A DNA stretch of 64,000 nucleotides from Candidatus Zixiibacteriota bacterium (GCA_035574315.1 DATLYW010000019.1:1-64000), one strand, 5' to 3'; positions 9,218-17,904 are shown, counted from the first letter of the stretch. A program made the numbers and translations. Notes: a model not told the origin generated them from the sequence alone.

Positions 9218-9544
9218 ATGGAAAGCTTCAAGAAAATTACCGACGCCATGCAGTTTTCCGTCGACAAGATGAAGAAGAACGGGCTCTTCGAGACTCCCCG
9301 CCTGTTCTGCGACCTCTACTGCTTCGAGCCCGGGCAATCCCAGGCGCCTCACACGCACGACGGCTCCGACAAGATCTACTACGTCGTCCGCGGCCGGGGC
9401 CGTTTTCAGATCGCCGGTGAGGAGCGCGAGCTCGGAGAAGGGGAGATCGCAATCGCCCGCGCCGGCGAGAACCATGGCGTAACCAACGGGAGCGCCGAGC
9501 GGCTGGTCCTGCTCGTGACGATGGCGCCGAAGCCGTCCCATTGA
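9218..9544 (+). CDS. Small cupin-domain protein
   Basis: 108-residue single-domain cupin. Motif 1 is visible around residues 42-60 (APHTHDGSDKIYYVVRGRGRF, with two His and a downstream Tyr-Tyr rather than the usual Glu) and motif 2 around 75-90 (GEIAIARAGENHGV, one His). Such proteins bind a metal and act as small oxygenases, isomerases or sensors; the reaction is unknown. It is 13 bases before a SnoaL-like gene and 20 bases further an SDR follows, so the three are probably cotranscribed. Confidence 0.8.
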   Translation: MESFKKITDAMQFSVDKMKKNGLFETPRLFCDLYCFEPGQSQAPHTHDGSDKIYYVVRGRGRFQIAGEERELGEGEIAIARAGENHGVTNGSAERLVLLVTMAPKPSH

Positions 9545-9557
9545 GGTGTCCCGCGCC

Positions 9558-9980
9558 ATGACCGACGACGAAAAAGCGGTAGCCGAAGCGAACGAGGCCT
9601 TCTACCGCGCCTTTGAAAGCCTCAGCACGGCGGAGATGGAAAAAGTCTGGCGCCGGGCGCCGTACATCCAGTGCATCCATCCCGGCTGGCACATCCTGCG
9701 GGGTTGGGATCCCGTCATGACGAGCTGGCAGCGGATCTTCGAAAACGGCCAGGAGATGCGCTTCATGCTGACGGACGTTTCCATCCGCGTGCACGGCGAC
9801 CTGGCCTGGGTCACGCTCTACGAGAACATCCACGGTCCGGTGGAGGGGCGGATCGCCTCCGCCACGGTCGCCGCCACCAACGTGTTCGAGCGGGGCCGTG
9901 ACGGCTGGCGCCTGATCCACCATCAGGGCTGTTCGGTGGCGCAGCCGCCCTTTGCTCTGCAACCCAAGACCCTGCACTGA
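9558..9980 (+). CDS. SnoaL-like / NTF2-fold protein
   Basis: 140-residue protein of the NTF2-like superfamily (SnoaL-like, DUF4440 group): an N-terminal helix, then a cone of beta-strands, with AFYRAFESLSTAEMEKVW at the start and LAWVTLYENIHG and WRLIHHQGC towards the end. Members are small isomerases or hydrolases, or have no activity. ATG 9558 is chosen over GTG 9546 because GAGGTG lies at 9543-9548. It sits between a cupin and an SDR in a short operon, but no pathway can be assigned. Confidence 0.8.
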   Translation: MTDDEKAVAEANEAFYRAFESLSTAEMEKVWRRAPYIQCIHPGWHILRGWDPVMTSWQRIFENGQEMRFMLTDVSIRVHGDLAWVTLYENIHGPVEGRIASATVAATNVFERGRDGWRLIHHQGCSVAQPPFALQPKTLH

Positions 9981-10000
9981 AACCCGTTTGCGCGCCGCGC

Positions 10001-10717
10001 ATGGAGCTGAACGGAAAAGTCGCCCTGGTGACCGGGGCGGGACGGGGAATCGGTCGCGCCGTGGCCCTGGCTCTGGCGAAAACAGGCTGCCGCGTCGCCC
10101 TGACCGCGAGAACCGCCGCCGAGCTGGCGGCGGTCGAGCAGGAGGCCCGCCGGGCCTCCGGTGAGGCGTTTTTCGTTACCGCCGATCTCACCCGCGACGG
10201 CGACATCGCCGGTTTGATGGAGGCGGTGCGCGCGAAGTGGTCGGCGGTCGACATCCTGATCAACAACGCCGGGTGGGGCAGGCGCGCTCCGGTGGTCAAG
10301 TCGCGCGTGGAAGACTGGGACCGGACGCTCCGGGTCAACCTCCGGGCGCCCATGCTGCTCGCCCGTCTCGCCCTACCCGCGATGATCGCGAAGGGCGAGG
10401 GCGCGGTCGTCAACATCGGCTCGATCGCCGGGAAGACGGGAGAGGCCAACGCCGCCGCTTACGCGGCGTCGAAGTTCGGCCTGATCGGCTTCACGCAATC
10501 GCTCTACGAGGAGGTCCGCGAGTCCGGGATCAAGGTCGCGGTGATCCTGCCAGGCTTCGTCGACACTCCGCTCATCCCGTCCGGAGCGCCGCTGGACCGC
10601 ACCAAGATGATCCGCCCGGAGGACATCGCCGAGACGGTCCTGTTCGTGCTGCGCTCCTCCGCGGCCTGCTGCCCGGTCGAGATCACCGTGCGGCCGCAGC
10701 GGACGCCGTACCGCTAG
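10001..10717 (+). CDS. Short-chain dehydrogenase/reductase (SDR)
   Basis: 238-residue NAD(P)-dependent oxidoreductase of the classical SDR family. The cofactor motif TGAGRGIG is at residues 11-18, NNAG at 88-91, and the catalytic Ser141, Tyr154 and Lys158 (YAASK) are all present, so the enzyme should be active. Length is typical. The substrate is unknown; similar sequences are annotated as 3-oxoacyl-ACP or sugar reductases. Its stop codon overlaps the stop of the convergent HAD gene by three bases. Confidence 0.92.
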   Translation: MELNGKVALVTGAGRGIGRAVALALAKTGCRVALTARTAAELAAVEQEARRASGEAFFVTADLTRDGDIAGLMEAVRAKWSAVDILINNAGWGRRAPVVKSRVEDWDRTLRVNLRAPMLLARLALPAMIAKGEGAVVNIGSIAGKTGEANAAAYAASKFGLIGFTQSLYEEVRESGIKVAVILPGFVDTPLIPSGAPLDRTKMIRPEDIAETVLFVLRSSAACCPVEITVRPQRTPYR

Positions 10718-11400
10718 GGGTCGCTCGCGACCCGCTCGAGGAACCGCAAATCGACCTTTTCCAGGCTCTCGACGACCGCGTGCGCCTCGGCGAGCGCGCT
10801 CGCAGGGTGCGAGTTGGTGACGGCGACGCACTTCATCCCGGCGCGCAGCGCCCCACGCACGCCCTCCCTGGAATCCTCGATCACCACGCAATCGGCGGCA
10901 AGAATCGGCGCGCCTTCGAGACGTCGATTCAAGGAGGCCAGCGCGGCGAGGAAGATCTCGGGATCGGGCTTGCCGCGCTCGACGTCCTCCGCGCTGGCGA
11001 TTGCGGAAAAATAGTCGCGCAGGCCGGTTCCGGCGAGAATTCCTTCGATCTCGTGGCGCAAGGCTCCCGAGGCGACCGCGAGCGGCAAGCGCCGCGCGAG
11101 GTGCTCAACGAGGCTGCGGACGCCGGGAAAGAGAACGACGCGATCGCGGATCGCCGCGCGATAGCGCGCCGCCTTGCGCTCGACGAGCCCCTCCAGCTCC
11201 GCGCCGCCCAGCAGCCGCCCGTGATCACGAAAAGCCGCCGCGAACGCCCCCCGGTCGTCGAATCCCAGGTAGCGCTCGTAGTAGCGCTCCTTCGTGAGCT
11301 CGATCCCCTCCTCCCCGAGGATCTCCCGAAACAGCTCGAAATGGACGGGCTCGTCGTCGACGATCACGCCGTTGAAGTCGAAGATCACTGCGCGGAGCAT
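10714..11400 (-). CDS. HAD-superfamily phosphatase with Asn in motif I
   Basis: 228-residue haloacid-dehalogenase-like hydrolase of the phosphoglycolate phosphatase/beta-phosphoglucomutase group, with a helical cap (about residues 16-85). Motif I reads DFNGVIVDD: the nucleophile Asp8 is kept but the second Asp, normally the general acid-base, is Asn10. Motif II (VASGA), motif III Lys (GKPDPEIF) and motif IV (VIEDSREGV) are intact. Asn at this place occurs in some HAD branches and may slow or alter phosphatase turnover. Convergent with the SDR gene, their stop codons overlapping. Confidence 0.88.
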   Translation of the reverse strand: MLRAVIFDFNGVIVDDEPVHFELFREILGEEGIELTKERYYERYLGFDDRGAFAAAFRDHGRLLGGAELEGLVERKAARYRAAIRDRVVLFPGVRSLVEHLARRLPLAVASGALRHEIEGILAGTGLRDYFSAIASAEDVERGKPDPEIFLAALASLNRRLEGAPILAADCVVIEDSREGVRGALRAGMKCVAVTNSHPASALAEAHAVVESLEKVDLRFLERVASDP

Positions 11401-11447
11401 GTCTAACCAAAATTGCAGAAACGTGCTTTCGTTTCAATCCGAGATCG

Positions 11448-11453
11448 TATAAA
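11448..11453 (+). promoter_or_regulatory. Candidate -10 box just upstream of the Nudix start (possible leaderless message)
   Basis: TATAAA at 11448-11453 is a near-consensus -10 only eight bases before the ATG at 11462, so transcription would begin at or next to the start codon. The -35 region is weak and no clear Shine-Dalgarno site is present, both consistent with a leaderless transcript. Confidence 0.3.
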
Positions 11454-11461
11454 TAAGAAGC

Positions 11462-12007
11462 ATGGAAGCCCACCACCACGGCAACGCGCACGGTCACGTC
11501 GAGTTCCGGTTCTGCCCGCGCTGCGGCGGTCCCCTGGAGAGGCGGCGGCTCAAGGCGAACGAGCCCGAAAGGCTGGTGTGCGCGCGCTGCTCGTTCATCT
11601 TCTACCAGGACCCGAAGGTGGTGGCGGGAACGATCTTCACGCTCGAAGGAGGCATCGTACTGCTCCAGCGCGGCGTGGAGCCGGCCATGGGGAAATGGGT
11701 CTTCCCCGGCGGCTACGTCGATCGGGGCGAGAGCGTTCGCGACGCGGCCGTGCGCGAAACCAAGGAAGAGTCCAGGCTCGACGTGCGGCTCACCTCCCTG
11801 TTGAACGTCTACTCCTACCCCCGGTCTCCGAACGTCATCGTGGTTTACGCGGCGGAGGTCGTCGGCGGCGAGCTGGCCGCGGCCGACGAGTCGGTGGCGG
11901 CGCGCATCTTTCGGCCGAGCGAGCTGCCCTGGGGCGAGCTGGCGTTCGAGAGCACCCGGGAGGCGCTGTCGGACTACATCCGGCTTTACCTCGATCCGAG
12001 GAGCTGA
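11462..12007 (+). CDS. Nudix hydrolase with N-terminal zinc ribbon
   Basis: 181-residue hydrolase of nucleoside diphosphate-linked compounds. A zinc ribbon (Cys18, Cys21, Cys40, Cys43) precedes the Nudix box at residues 83-106, GGYVDRGES...RETKEESRL, which keeps all acidic metal ligands; the usual Gly near the end of the box is Arg. The zinc ribbon plus Nudix layout resembles NudC-like and ADP-ribose pyrophosphatase proteins. A His-rich segment occupies residues 4-12. It lies 35 bases upstream of the selenoprotein peroxiredoxin and may be cotranscribed with it. Confidence 0.9.
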   Translation: MEAHHHGNAHGHVEFRFCPRCGGPLERRRLKANEPERLVCARCSFIFYQDPKVVAGTIFTLEGGIVLLQRGVEPAMGKWVFPGGYVDRGESVRDAAVRETKEESRLDVRLTSLLNVYSYPRSPNVIVVYAAEVVGGELAAADESVAARIFRPSELPWGELAFESTREALSDYIRLYLDPRS

Positions 12008-12042
12008 TAAAAAGCCGGCTACCACGCAAAAGGAGGTTTGCC

Positions 12043-12510
12043 ATGGCGATGCCACGAGTCGGCGATCCCGCTCCGGAGTTCACCCTGCCGGTCTCCCGGG
12101 AGCAAAACGTATCGCTCAGCGATTACCGCGGTAAGAAGAACGTGGTCCTGGCCTTTTACCCCCTCGACTTCACCGGCGGCTGAGAGCGCGAGCTCAGCGG
12201 CCTCGAAAGGGATCGCAAAGAATTCGAGGCCCGAGATGCTCAGGTCCTGAGCATAAGCGTCGACTCCCCGTTCTCGCACAAGGCGTTCGCGGAAAAGATG
12301 GGCGGCATCGGCTTTCCCATGCTTTCCGATTTCTGGCCGCACGGCGCGGTCTGCTCGCTCTACGACTGTCTGAGGCCCCAGGGCTACCCGAAGCGCGCGG
12401 TCTTCATCATCGACAAGCAGGGAGTTGTCCGTTTCGCGAAGGAGTACGAGAAGGGCATCCCGGAAAACGCCGAGCTGCTCGCCGCGCTCGACGAGATCAA
12501 CCGCCGGTAA
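12043..12510 (+). CDS. Selenocysteine-containing peroxiredoxin (AhpC/TSA family), read through TGA
   Basis: Thiol/selenol peroxidase of 155 residues if the in-frame TGA at 12181-12183 is read as selenocysteine 47. The universal peroxiredoxin motif PxxxTxxC appears as P40-LDF-T44-GG-U47, so the TGA is exactly the peroxidatic residue. Reading continues in frame for 108 more residues with peroxiredoxin features: [17 protein letters not shown], then [14 protein letters not shown] holding the conserved Arg. Cys residues in VCSLYDCL are candidate resolving thiols. AAAGGAGG at 12029-12036 fixes ATG 12043. A hairpin starts 16 bases after the TGA. Selenocysteine peroxiredoxins (PrxU) are known in other anaerobes and deltaproteobacteria; the alternative, a nonsense mutation, would have to hit precisely this codon and leave the rest intact. 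Confidence 0.88.
12181..12183 (+). other. Predicted selenocysteine codon (TGA) in peroxiredoxin
   Basis: In-frame TGA at the peroxidatic cysteine position, flanked on both sides by uninterrupted peroxiredoxin sequence. Confidence 0.85.
12199..12231 (+). promoter_or_regulatory. SECIS-like hairpin in the peroxiredoxin message
   Basis: A perfect 9-bp inverted repeat (GGCCTCGAA at 12199-12207, complement at 12223-12231) with a 15-base loop whose second base is G, starting 16 bases after the TGA. A competing fold, GCGGCCT with AGGGATCGC around loop CGAAAG, gives a smaller apical loop about 20 bases after the TGA. Either falls in the range described for bacterial SECIS elements, which lie inside the coding sequence just after UGA and are bound by SelB. 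Confidence 0.5.
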
Positions 12511-12560
12511 CCCGTCCGTTCTGCGCGCACCGCCGCGACCCGCCTTTCCCGGAGCACCGC

Positions 12561-14141
12561 ATGGCCGCCGACTTCAGGAGCTACCTCGACGCCCTGAAGA
12601 AAAACGACGAACTGGCCGTCGTCGAGAGGCCGGTCGACCTGCGCGACGTCGCCGCGCTCGTCGCCCAGTCGGAAAAGGCGCTGCGGTTCGAGAGGGTCAG
12701 CGGCTACTCGATGCCCGTCGTCTCGGGCCTCCTCGCTTCCCGGCGCCGGCTGGCGCTCGGAATGGGCGTTCCCTACGAGAAGATCGAGAGCCGGATCCGG
12801 GCCGCGATGGAGCGCCCCGTCAAGCCGAGAAAGGCGCGGCGCGCTCCGGTGAAAGAGGTCGTCTGGACGCGCGACCGCGTCGATCTCTACCGCCTCCCGG
12901 TCCCGGTTTTCTCCGTGATGGACGGCGGGCCGATGATCACCGCCGGTGTCGTGATCGCCGAAGACCCCGAGTACGGGATGAACGCGGGCGTCTACCGCCT
13001 GATGATCAAGGAGCGCAACGTCACCGGCATCGACATCGTCACGCCCAACAACCTGCGCCGTTTTGCCGAGCGGGCGCTGGAGCGGAAAAAGCCTCTGCCG
13101 ATCTCGGTCTCGATCGGCACCCATCCGGCGGAGCTGATCGCCGCCACCTTCAAGGCGAGCCTGGGGGTGAACGAGCTCACCTTCGCCGGCGCGCTTCGCG
13201 GGGAGCCGGTTCCTCTCGCCGACGGCGAGACGGTTCCCGTGCCGTGCATCGCGGACGCCGAGATCGTGCTCGAAGGGGAGATCCTGCCGGAGGGGTGGGT
13301 TCACCCCGAGGGGCCGTTCTGCGAATTCAACCGGCTGATGGGCGGCGTGCACCTCAATCCCCGCGTGCGCGTGAAGGCGATCCTGCAACGCAAGGAGCCA
13401 ATCTACTACGCGCTGCACATGCCTTGGGAGAACATCTGGATGAGCGCGCCGATCTACGAGGCGGCGGCGTGGCGCGCGCTGCGCGAGGCCGGCGTGCAGG
13501 CAAGCGCCATCAACGTCACCCCCGGCGGATGCTGCCACTGGCACGTGGTCGCGGCGATCCGCAAGCAGCCCGGGGACGGCAAGAACGCGGTCCTGGCGCT
13601 GCTTTCGATCGCGGACATCAAGCACGTCACCGTCGTGGACGACGACATCGACGTCTTCGACCCCACGGAGGTGGAGTGGGCGATCGCCACCCGCGTTCAG
13701 GCCGATCGGGACGTGCTGATCGTGTCCAACGCGCGCTCCAAGCCGCTCGACCCCTCGCTCCCGCCGGTCGCCGGGCGCATCCCGACGACCGCAAAGATGG
13801 GCATCGACGCCACGATTCCCGAAGACGTGCCGCGAAGTCGTTTCAACCGCATCGTCTACCTCAAGCAGGACAGCGTGAAGCTCGCCGATTACCTGGGACC
13901 TGCCGCCGGGCCGCCCGCGCCCGCCCTCGAAAAGGCGAAGCCGGAGGCGCTCGCCGAGAAGATTCTCGAAGCCCTGGCGAAGAGCCGGCGCTATTTTCCG
14001 GAGCTGCTCACGCTCTTTTCCCGGCAGGAATTTTCTTCGGTGGCGGCGGCGCTCGGTCTGCTCCACCGCCAGGGCAAGGTGAGCCTCGACAGCGAAGGCA
14101 GGTGGGGGCTTCGCCCGGCGGCGGAGGAGCGGCCCGGCTGA
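12561..14141 (+). CDS. UbiD-family decarboxylase (prenylated-FMN dependent)
   Basis: 526-residue member of the UbiD family, which carries out reversible decarboxylation of aromatic or unsaturated acids with prenylated FMN made by UbiX. Conserved family segments are PVFSVMDGGPMITAG, the EGPFCEFNRLMGG loop bearing the catalytic Glu near residue 255, and VVDDDIDVFDPTEVEWA near 355-371. A C-terminal helical extension (about 445-526) follows. The substrate is unknown and no ubiX is visible here. A second UbiD gene at 23.6-25.0 kb has the same DDDIDVFDPT-type block but is only distantly similar elsewhere. Confidence 0.92.
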   Translation: MAADFRSYLDALKKNDELAVVERPVDLRDVAALVAQSEKALRFERVSGYSMPVVSGLLASRRRLALGMGVPYEKIESRIRAAMERPVKPRKARRAPVKEVVWTRDRVDLYRLPVPVFSVMDGGPMITAGVVIAEDPEYGMNAGVYRLMIKERNVTGIDIVTPNNLRRFAERALERKKPLPISVSIGTHPAELIAATFKASLGVNELTFAGALRGEPVPLADGETVPVPCIADAEIVLEGEILPEGWVHPEGPFCEFNRLMGGVHLNPRVRVKAILQRKEPIYYALHMPWENIWMSAPIYEAAAWRALREAGVQASAINVTPGGCCHWHVVAAIRKQPGDGKNAVLALLSIADIKHVTVVDDDIDVFDPTEVEWAIATRVQADRDVLIVSNARSKPLDPSLPPVAGRIPTTAKMGIDATIPEDVPRSRFNRIVYLKQDSVKLADYLGPAAGPPAPALEKAKPEALAEKILEALAKSRRYFPELLTLFSRQEFSSVAAALGLLHRQGKVSLDSEGRWGLRPAAEERPG

Positions 14142-14172
14142 AAACCGGCCGTAAAGGCTCGCCGACGGCGGC

Positions 14173-14484
14173 TCAGTGGAGGAGCGTACGGGTCAAGCCC
14201 GGCGCGCGCGGGCGTCTTCGAGCGACCCGGCGCGCCAGTCGTCGCTGGTAGTGCTCGCGGCGCCGAACCTGATCTTCATGAAATACCTGGGGAGAATCGT
14301 AACCCCGCGGCCACCGGTCGATCCCCCCGACGATTTTCCAGGACGGCCCAGGGAAAGGAACCGCCCCTGGTCGTCTCCCGGCGGCGCGCCCGCTTCGAAC
14401 CGCGCTTCTCGCCAGAGACAGGAAAAACAGCAACGAGCAACACGACGCACCGTAAACGGCCCAGAGCAGGATCGTTTCCGCCAT
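14173..14484 (-). CDS. Small single-span membrane protein, unknown function
   Basis: 103 residues: one hydrophobic helix at about residues 4-24 followed by a basic, Pro-rich cytoplasmic tail. A good GGAGGAG site precedes ATG 14484, which is the main reason to accept the gene. The tail contains RGYDS followed by an acidic then very basic helix (RRREHYQRRLARRVARRR). A small membrane protein at 43.2-43.5 kb has the same order of helix, basic run and RGYDS. It is last in the minus-strand peptide-transporter group. No function can be named. Confidence 0.6.
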   Translation of the reverse strand: MAETILLWAVYGASCCSLLFFLSLARSAVRSGRAAGRRPGAVPFPGPSWKIVGGIDRWPRGYDSPQVFHEDQVRRREHYQRRLARRVARRRPRAPGLTRTLLH

Positions 14485-14623
14485 GGTTCTCCTCCCGGCT
14501 GCCCGTTCAACGGCGCAACCTATATCGCCGGCGGGGTGGAGAAGTCAACCGCGTTGGGGCCGCGAAAGCGCCCTCGCCGCGACGCGTCGGCGGTGTCGGC
14601 CCCCGGTTCCGGGCTCCCGGCCG

Positions 14624-15601
14624 TTACCTGGAACCTTCGGGCCGACCATCCGGTGAACGGGTGCCGGGATTCGCTTCGGCTCTCCGGATCTCGAGTCTCG
14701 ACCCGGAAAGCGGAATCCTCGCATCCGTTTTCCCGGGATCGAGCCAGTCTCCGAGCGCGTTTCCCAGCGCGTTGAAGGAGAGGATGGTGAGGAAGATCGC
14801 CGCGGCGGGAAAGAAGATCACGTGAGGATAGCTCCGCATGGCCCGCCACCCATCCTGGGCCAGCCCTCCCCAGCTCGTTCCCCATGCGCTGTAAGGATCG
14901 TTGATCCCCAGGCCGATAAAGCTCAGCGTCGACTCGGCCAGGATGGCGGCGGGAACGCTGAAGGTCAGCGTGACGATCAGCGGGCCGGCGACGTTGGGAA
15001 GCAGATGGCGCCAGAGAATCCGCGCGGCCGGCGCTCCGATGGCGCGCGCCCCCTCGATGAAGGCCAGCTCCTTCGCCTGGAGCACCTGGCCGTGCGCCAC
15101 GCGCGCGAACCGCACCCAGGAGACCAGACCCAGGGCGAGGAGCAGGCCCGCGACGTTTCGCCCCAGCACCAGAGACAGCAGGATGAAAAGAAGAAGGTCG
15201 GGGAGGCCGTAAATCACGTCGGCCATCCGCATCATCCACTCCTCCGTCCTGCCGCCCGCAAAACCTGCGATCGTCCCGTACGCCGTCCCCAGCAGCAGGG
15301 CCACGAGCGCGGCGCCCACGCCGACCGCAACCGATACGCGGGCGCCGTAGAGCACCCGGGTAAACAGATCCCGCCCGAGCCCGTCGGTGCCCATCCAGTG
15401 GGCCGGACCGGGGGGCTCCAGAACCCGACTCTCCTGCAAGCCTCCCGAGGAATAAGGAGAAATCCAAGGGGCACCGAGGCCCGCGGCGCCCACGGCGACG
15501 ATGAAGAGAAGGCTGCAAACGGCCCGTGCCGCTCGCGGCCGAGCCGAAGAACGCGGCCGTCCCGCCTCAGCGCGTCCTGATCCGCGGATCGAGCCATCCA
15601 T
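14624..15601 (-). CDS. Peptide/nickel-type ABC permease (DppC/OppC-like)
   Basis: 325-residue inner-membrane permease. The N-terminal HWMGTDGLGRDLFTRVLYGA segment is the hallmark of DppC/OppC proteins, and the EAA loop is EGARAIGAPAARILWRHLLP near residue 182. Six transmembrane helices are expected. The C-terminal 40 residues are polar and probably poorly conserved. It overlaps the DppB-like gene by 35 bases and forms the importer channel with it. No ATP-binding subunit is adjacent, so ATPases must be encoded elsewhere. Confidence 0.93.
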   Translation of the reverse strand: MDGSIRGSGRAEAGRPRSSARPRAARAVCSLLFIVAVGAAGLGAPWISPYSSGGLQESRVLEPPGPAHWMGTDGLGRDLFTRVLYGARVSVAVGVGAALVALLLGTAYGTIAGFAGGRTEEWMMRMADVIYGLPDLLLFILLSLVLGRNVAGLLLALGLVSWVRFARVAHGQVLQAKELAFIEGARAIGAPAARILWRHLLPNVAGPLIVTLTFSVPAAILAESTLSFIGLGINDPYSAWGTSWGGLAQDGWRAMRSYPHVIFFPAAAIFLTILSFNALGNALGDWLDPGKTDARIPLSGSRLEIRRAEANPGTRSPDGRPEGSR

Positions 15602-16484
15602 AACACAGCTCCACGATGAGGTTGGCGGCGGCGAGGAGGGCGGTGTAGACCAGGGTGACGCCCCCGATCAATGGATAGTCCCTGTCGGTGACCGCGGTAA
15701 TGAAGAACCTCCCCATGCCCGGAATCGCAAAGACGTATTCGACGACGAACGAGCCCGTCAACAACGTCGCGGTCAGCGGTCCGAGAACGCTCAGAAACGG
15801 TATCAGGGAGTTCCGGAGGGCGTGCTTCAGGGCGATTGCCGCCTCGCCGATCCCCTTGGCCCGGGCCGTGCGGATGAAATCCTGCCTGAACGTCTCGATC
15901 AGGCTGGAGCGCAGCAGCGCCGCGAGGTAGGCCGCCGGTGCCGCGCCCAGCGTCGCGACCGGCAAGATCGCGCTCCCCGGCTCGTTCCATATCCCGGCCT
16001 GAAACCACCCCAGCCGCAGCGCGAAAATCCAGATGAGCAGCGCGCCCAGGAGAAAATGGGGGAGGGCGATCGCCGTTGCGCTGGCGAGCGTCACGCAGCG
16101 ATCGATCCAGGAGCCGCGCCAGCGCGCGGCGGCCAGGCCGGCGGGCAGCGAGACCGTGAGCACGAAAGCCAGCGCGAGCACGCCGAGCTCGGCCGAAACC
16201 GGCAGCGTCTCGGCGATGACGTCGTTGACGCCCCGGTCGACATACTTGTAGGACGGGCCGAGATCGCCGCCGATAACGCTTCCCAGATAGCGCACATACT
16301 GGCGCCATACCGGCTCATCGAGATGGTACTTCGCGAGGATGTTCGCCAGCACCTCCGGGGGAAGCCTGCGGTCGCGGTCGAAAGGGCCGCCCGGAACCAG
16401 GCGCAACAGCGCGAAGGTCAGGGTCGTGACGAACCAGAGAACCAGAACAAGGTGCAGCAGCCGCCTGAGGAGGAACCTCGCCAT
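15567..16484 (-). CDS. Peptide/nickel-type ABC permease (DppB/OppB-like)
   Basis: 305-residue inner-membrane permease with the DppB-type N-terminus (FLLRRLLHLVLVLWFVTTLTF, then RLVPGGPFD) and the EAA loop RTARAKGIGEAAIALKHALR near residue 200. It precedes the DppC-like gene with a 35-base overlap. The gene follows accC by 52 bases, an unusual neighbour for a peptide transporter. Confidence 0.93.
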   Translation of the reverse strand: MARFLLRRLLHLVLVLWFVTTLTFALLRLVPGGPFDRDRRLPPEVLANILAKYHLDEPVWRQYVRYLGSVIGGDLGPSYKYVDRGVNDVIAETLPVSAELGVLALAFVLTVSLPAGLAAARWRGSWIDRCVTLASATAIALPHFLLGALLIWIFALRLGWFQAGIWNEPGSAILPVATLGAAPAAYLAALLRSSLIETFRQDFIRTARAKGIGEAAIALKHALRNSLIPFLSVLGPLTATLLTGSFVVEYVFAIPGMGRFFITAVTDRDYPLIGGVTLVYTALLAAANLIVELCYGWLDPRIRTR

Positions 16485-16536
16485 GTAGCAGATGGCCGCA
16501 AACGCGCAGCGACGGCGGCCGGCGACGTGCGGCGCT

Positions 16537-17904
16537 TCACGCCGCCGCTGCCGCGGCGTACGCTTCGAGCTTTTCCTCCAGCCAGCGGGTGTTCACCCTC
16601 CCGGCGAGATAATCGGGATCGTCCATCACCGCCTGGAGGAACGGGATCCCGGTGTCGATACCGGCGACCTCAAAGGAGGCGAGCGCGCGACGCGCCCGGG
16701 CGGTGGCGTCGCCGCGGTCGCTTCCGTGGACGATCAGCTTCGCCAGCAGCGAGTCGTAGAAGGGGGGGACCACGTAGCCGCCGTAGCAATGGGTATCGAG
16801 CCGGATGCCGGCTCCCTGGGGCGGCTCCCACTTCGTGATTCGTCCCGGACAGGGACGAAAGCCGTGTCGCGGCGACTCCGCGTTGATCCGGCATTCCACC
16901 GCATGGCCCCGCACGCGGACGTCGGACTGCTTGAGCGCGAGCGGCTGGCCGCGAGCGATCATGAGCTGCTGCGCGACCAGGTCCACGCCGGTCACCATCT
17001 CGGTGACCGGATGCTCGACCTGGATCCGGGTGTTCATCTCGAGAAAGAAGAAATCGTCGGTGTCGGCGTCGAAGATGAACTCCACCGTGCCGGCGTTGCG
17101 ATAGCCGATGCTCCTGGCCAGCGTCGCGGCCGCCTTGCAGATCCTGGACCGGACCCCGGGCGACACGGCGTATGCCGGGGCCTCCTCGATCACCTTCTGG
17201 TGGCGCCGCTGGAGCGAACAGTCCCGCTCGCCCAGATGAATCACGTGCCCGAAGGCGTCGCCGAGGACCTGCACCTCGATGTGGCGCGCGTTGGCGATGT
17301 AGCGCTCCAGGTACAGCGTGTCGTCGCCGAAGGCCGCGCGCGCCTCCGCCGCTGCGGTGGCGAACGTTCCGTGGAGCTCCGCCGCGTCGCGAACCAGCTT
17401 GATGCCTCGGCCGCCCCCGCCCGCCGCCGCCTTGAGCAGGATCGGGTACCCGATCTTCGCCGCCAGAGCTTCCGCTTCCACGGCGTTCTTCGCCCGTTCG
17501 GACCCCGGAACCGTCGGAACCCCGGCCGCGGCGGCGATCCGGCGCGCCTCGAGCTTGTCGCCCATCCTGCGGATGTTCTCCGCCGTGGGCCCGATGAACG
17601 TGATGTGGTGCTCGGCGCAAAGCTCCGCGAGCTCGGCGCGCTCGGCGAGAAAACCGTATCCCGGATGCAGCGCGTCGCACCCGGTGCCCGCGGCCGCCGC
17701 CACCAGCGCGCCCGCTTGCAGATAGCTCTCGAAGGAACGCGCCGGGCCGATGCAGACCGCACGGTCGGCCAGCCTGGCCGGAAGGCTGTCGCGGTCCGCT
17801 TCCGAGACCGCGGCCACCGTCTCGATGCCCAGGCTGCGGCACGCCTTGATGACCCGCACCGCGATCTCGCCCCGATTGGCGACCAGCACCCGGGTAACGC
17901 TCAT
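16537..17904 (-). CDS. accC: Biotin carboxylase (AccC)
   Basis: 455-residue biotin carboxylase subunit: carboxylates biotin on the carrier protein using ATP and bicarbonate. The N-terminus RVLVANRGEIAVRVIKACRSLG, the ATP-grasp glycine-rich loop (KAAAGGGGRGIKLV near 155), RDCSLQRRHQKVIEEAPA, and MNTRIQVEHPVTE near 285-297 with the catalytic Glu/Arg are all present. The start overlaps the accB stop by four bases (ATGA). No carboxyltransferase subunits are in the window, so it could serve acetyl-CoA carboxylase or another acyl-CoA carboxylase. Confidence 0.93.
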   Translation of the reverse strand: MSVTRVLVANRGEIAVRVIKACRSLGIETVAAVSEADRDSLPARLADRAVCIGPARSFESYLQAGALVAAAAGTGCDALHPGYGFLAERAELAELCAEHHITFIGPTAENIRRMGDKLEARRIAAAAGVPTVPGSERAKNAVEAEALAAKIGYPILLKAAAGGGGRGIKLVRDAAELHGTFATAAAEARAAFGDDTLYLERYIANARHIEVQVLGDAFGHVIHLGERDCSLQRRHQKVIEEAPAYAVSPGVRSRICKAAATLARSIGYRNAGTVEFIFDADTDDFFFLEMNTRIQVEHPVTEMVTGVDLVAQQLMIARGQPLALKQSDVRVRGHAVECRINAESPRHGFRPCPGRITKWEPPQGAGIRLDTHCYGGYVVPPFYDSLLAKLIVHGSDRGDATARARRALASFEVAGIDTGIPFLQAVMDDPDYLAGRVNTRWLEEKLEAYAAAAAA

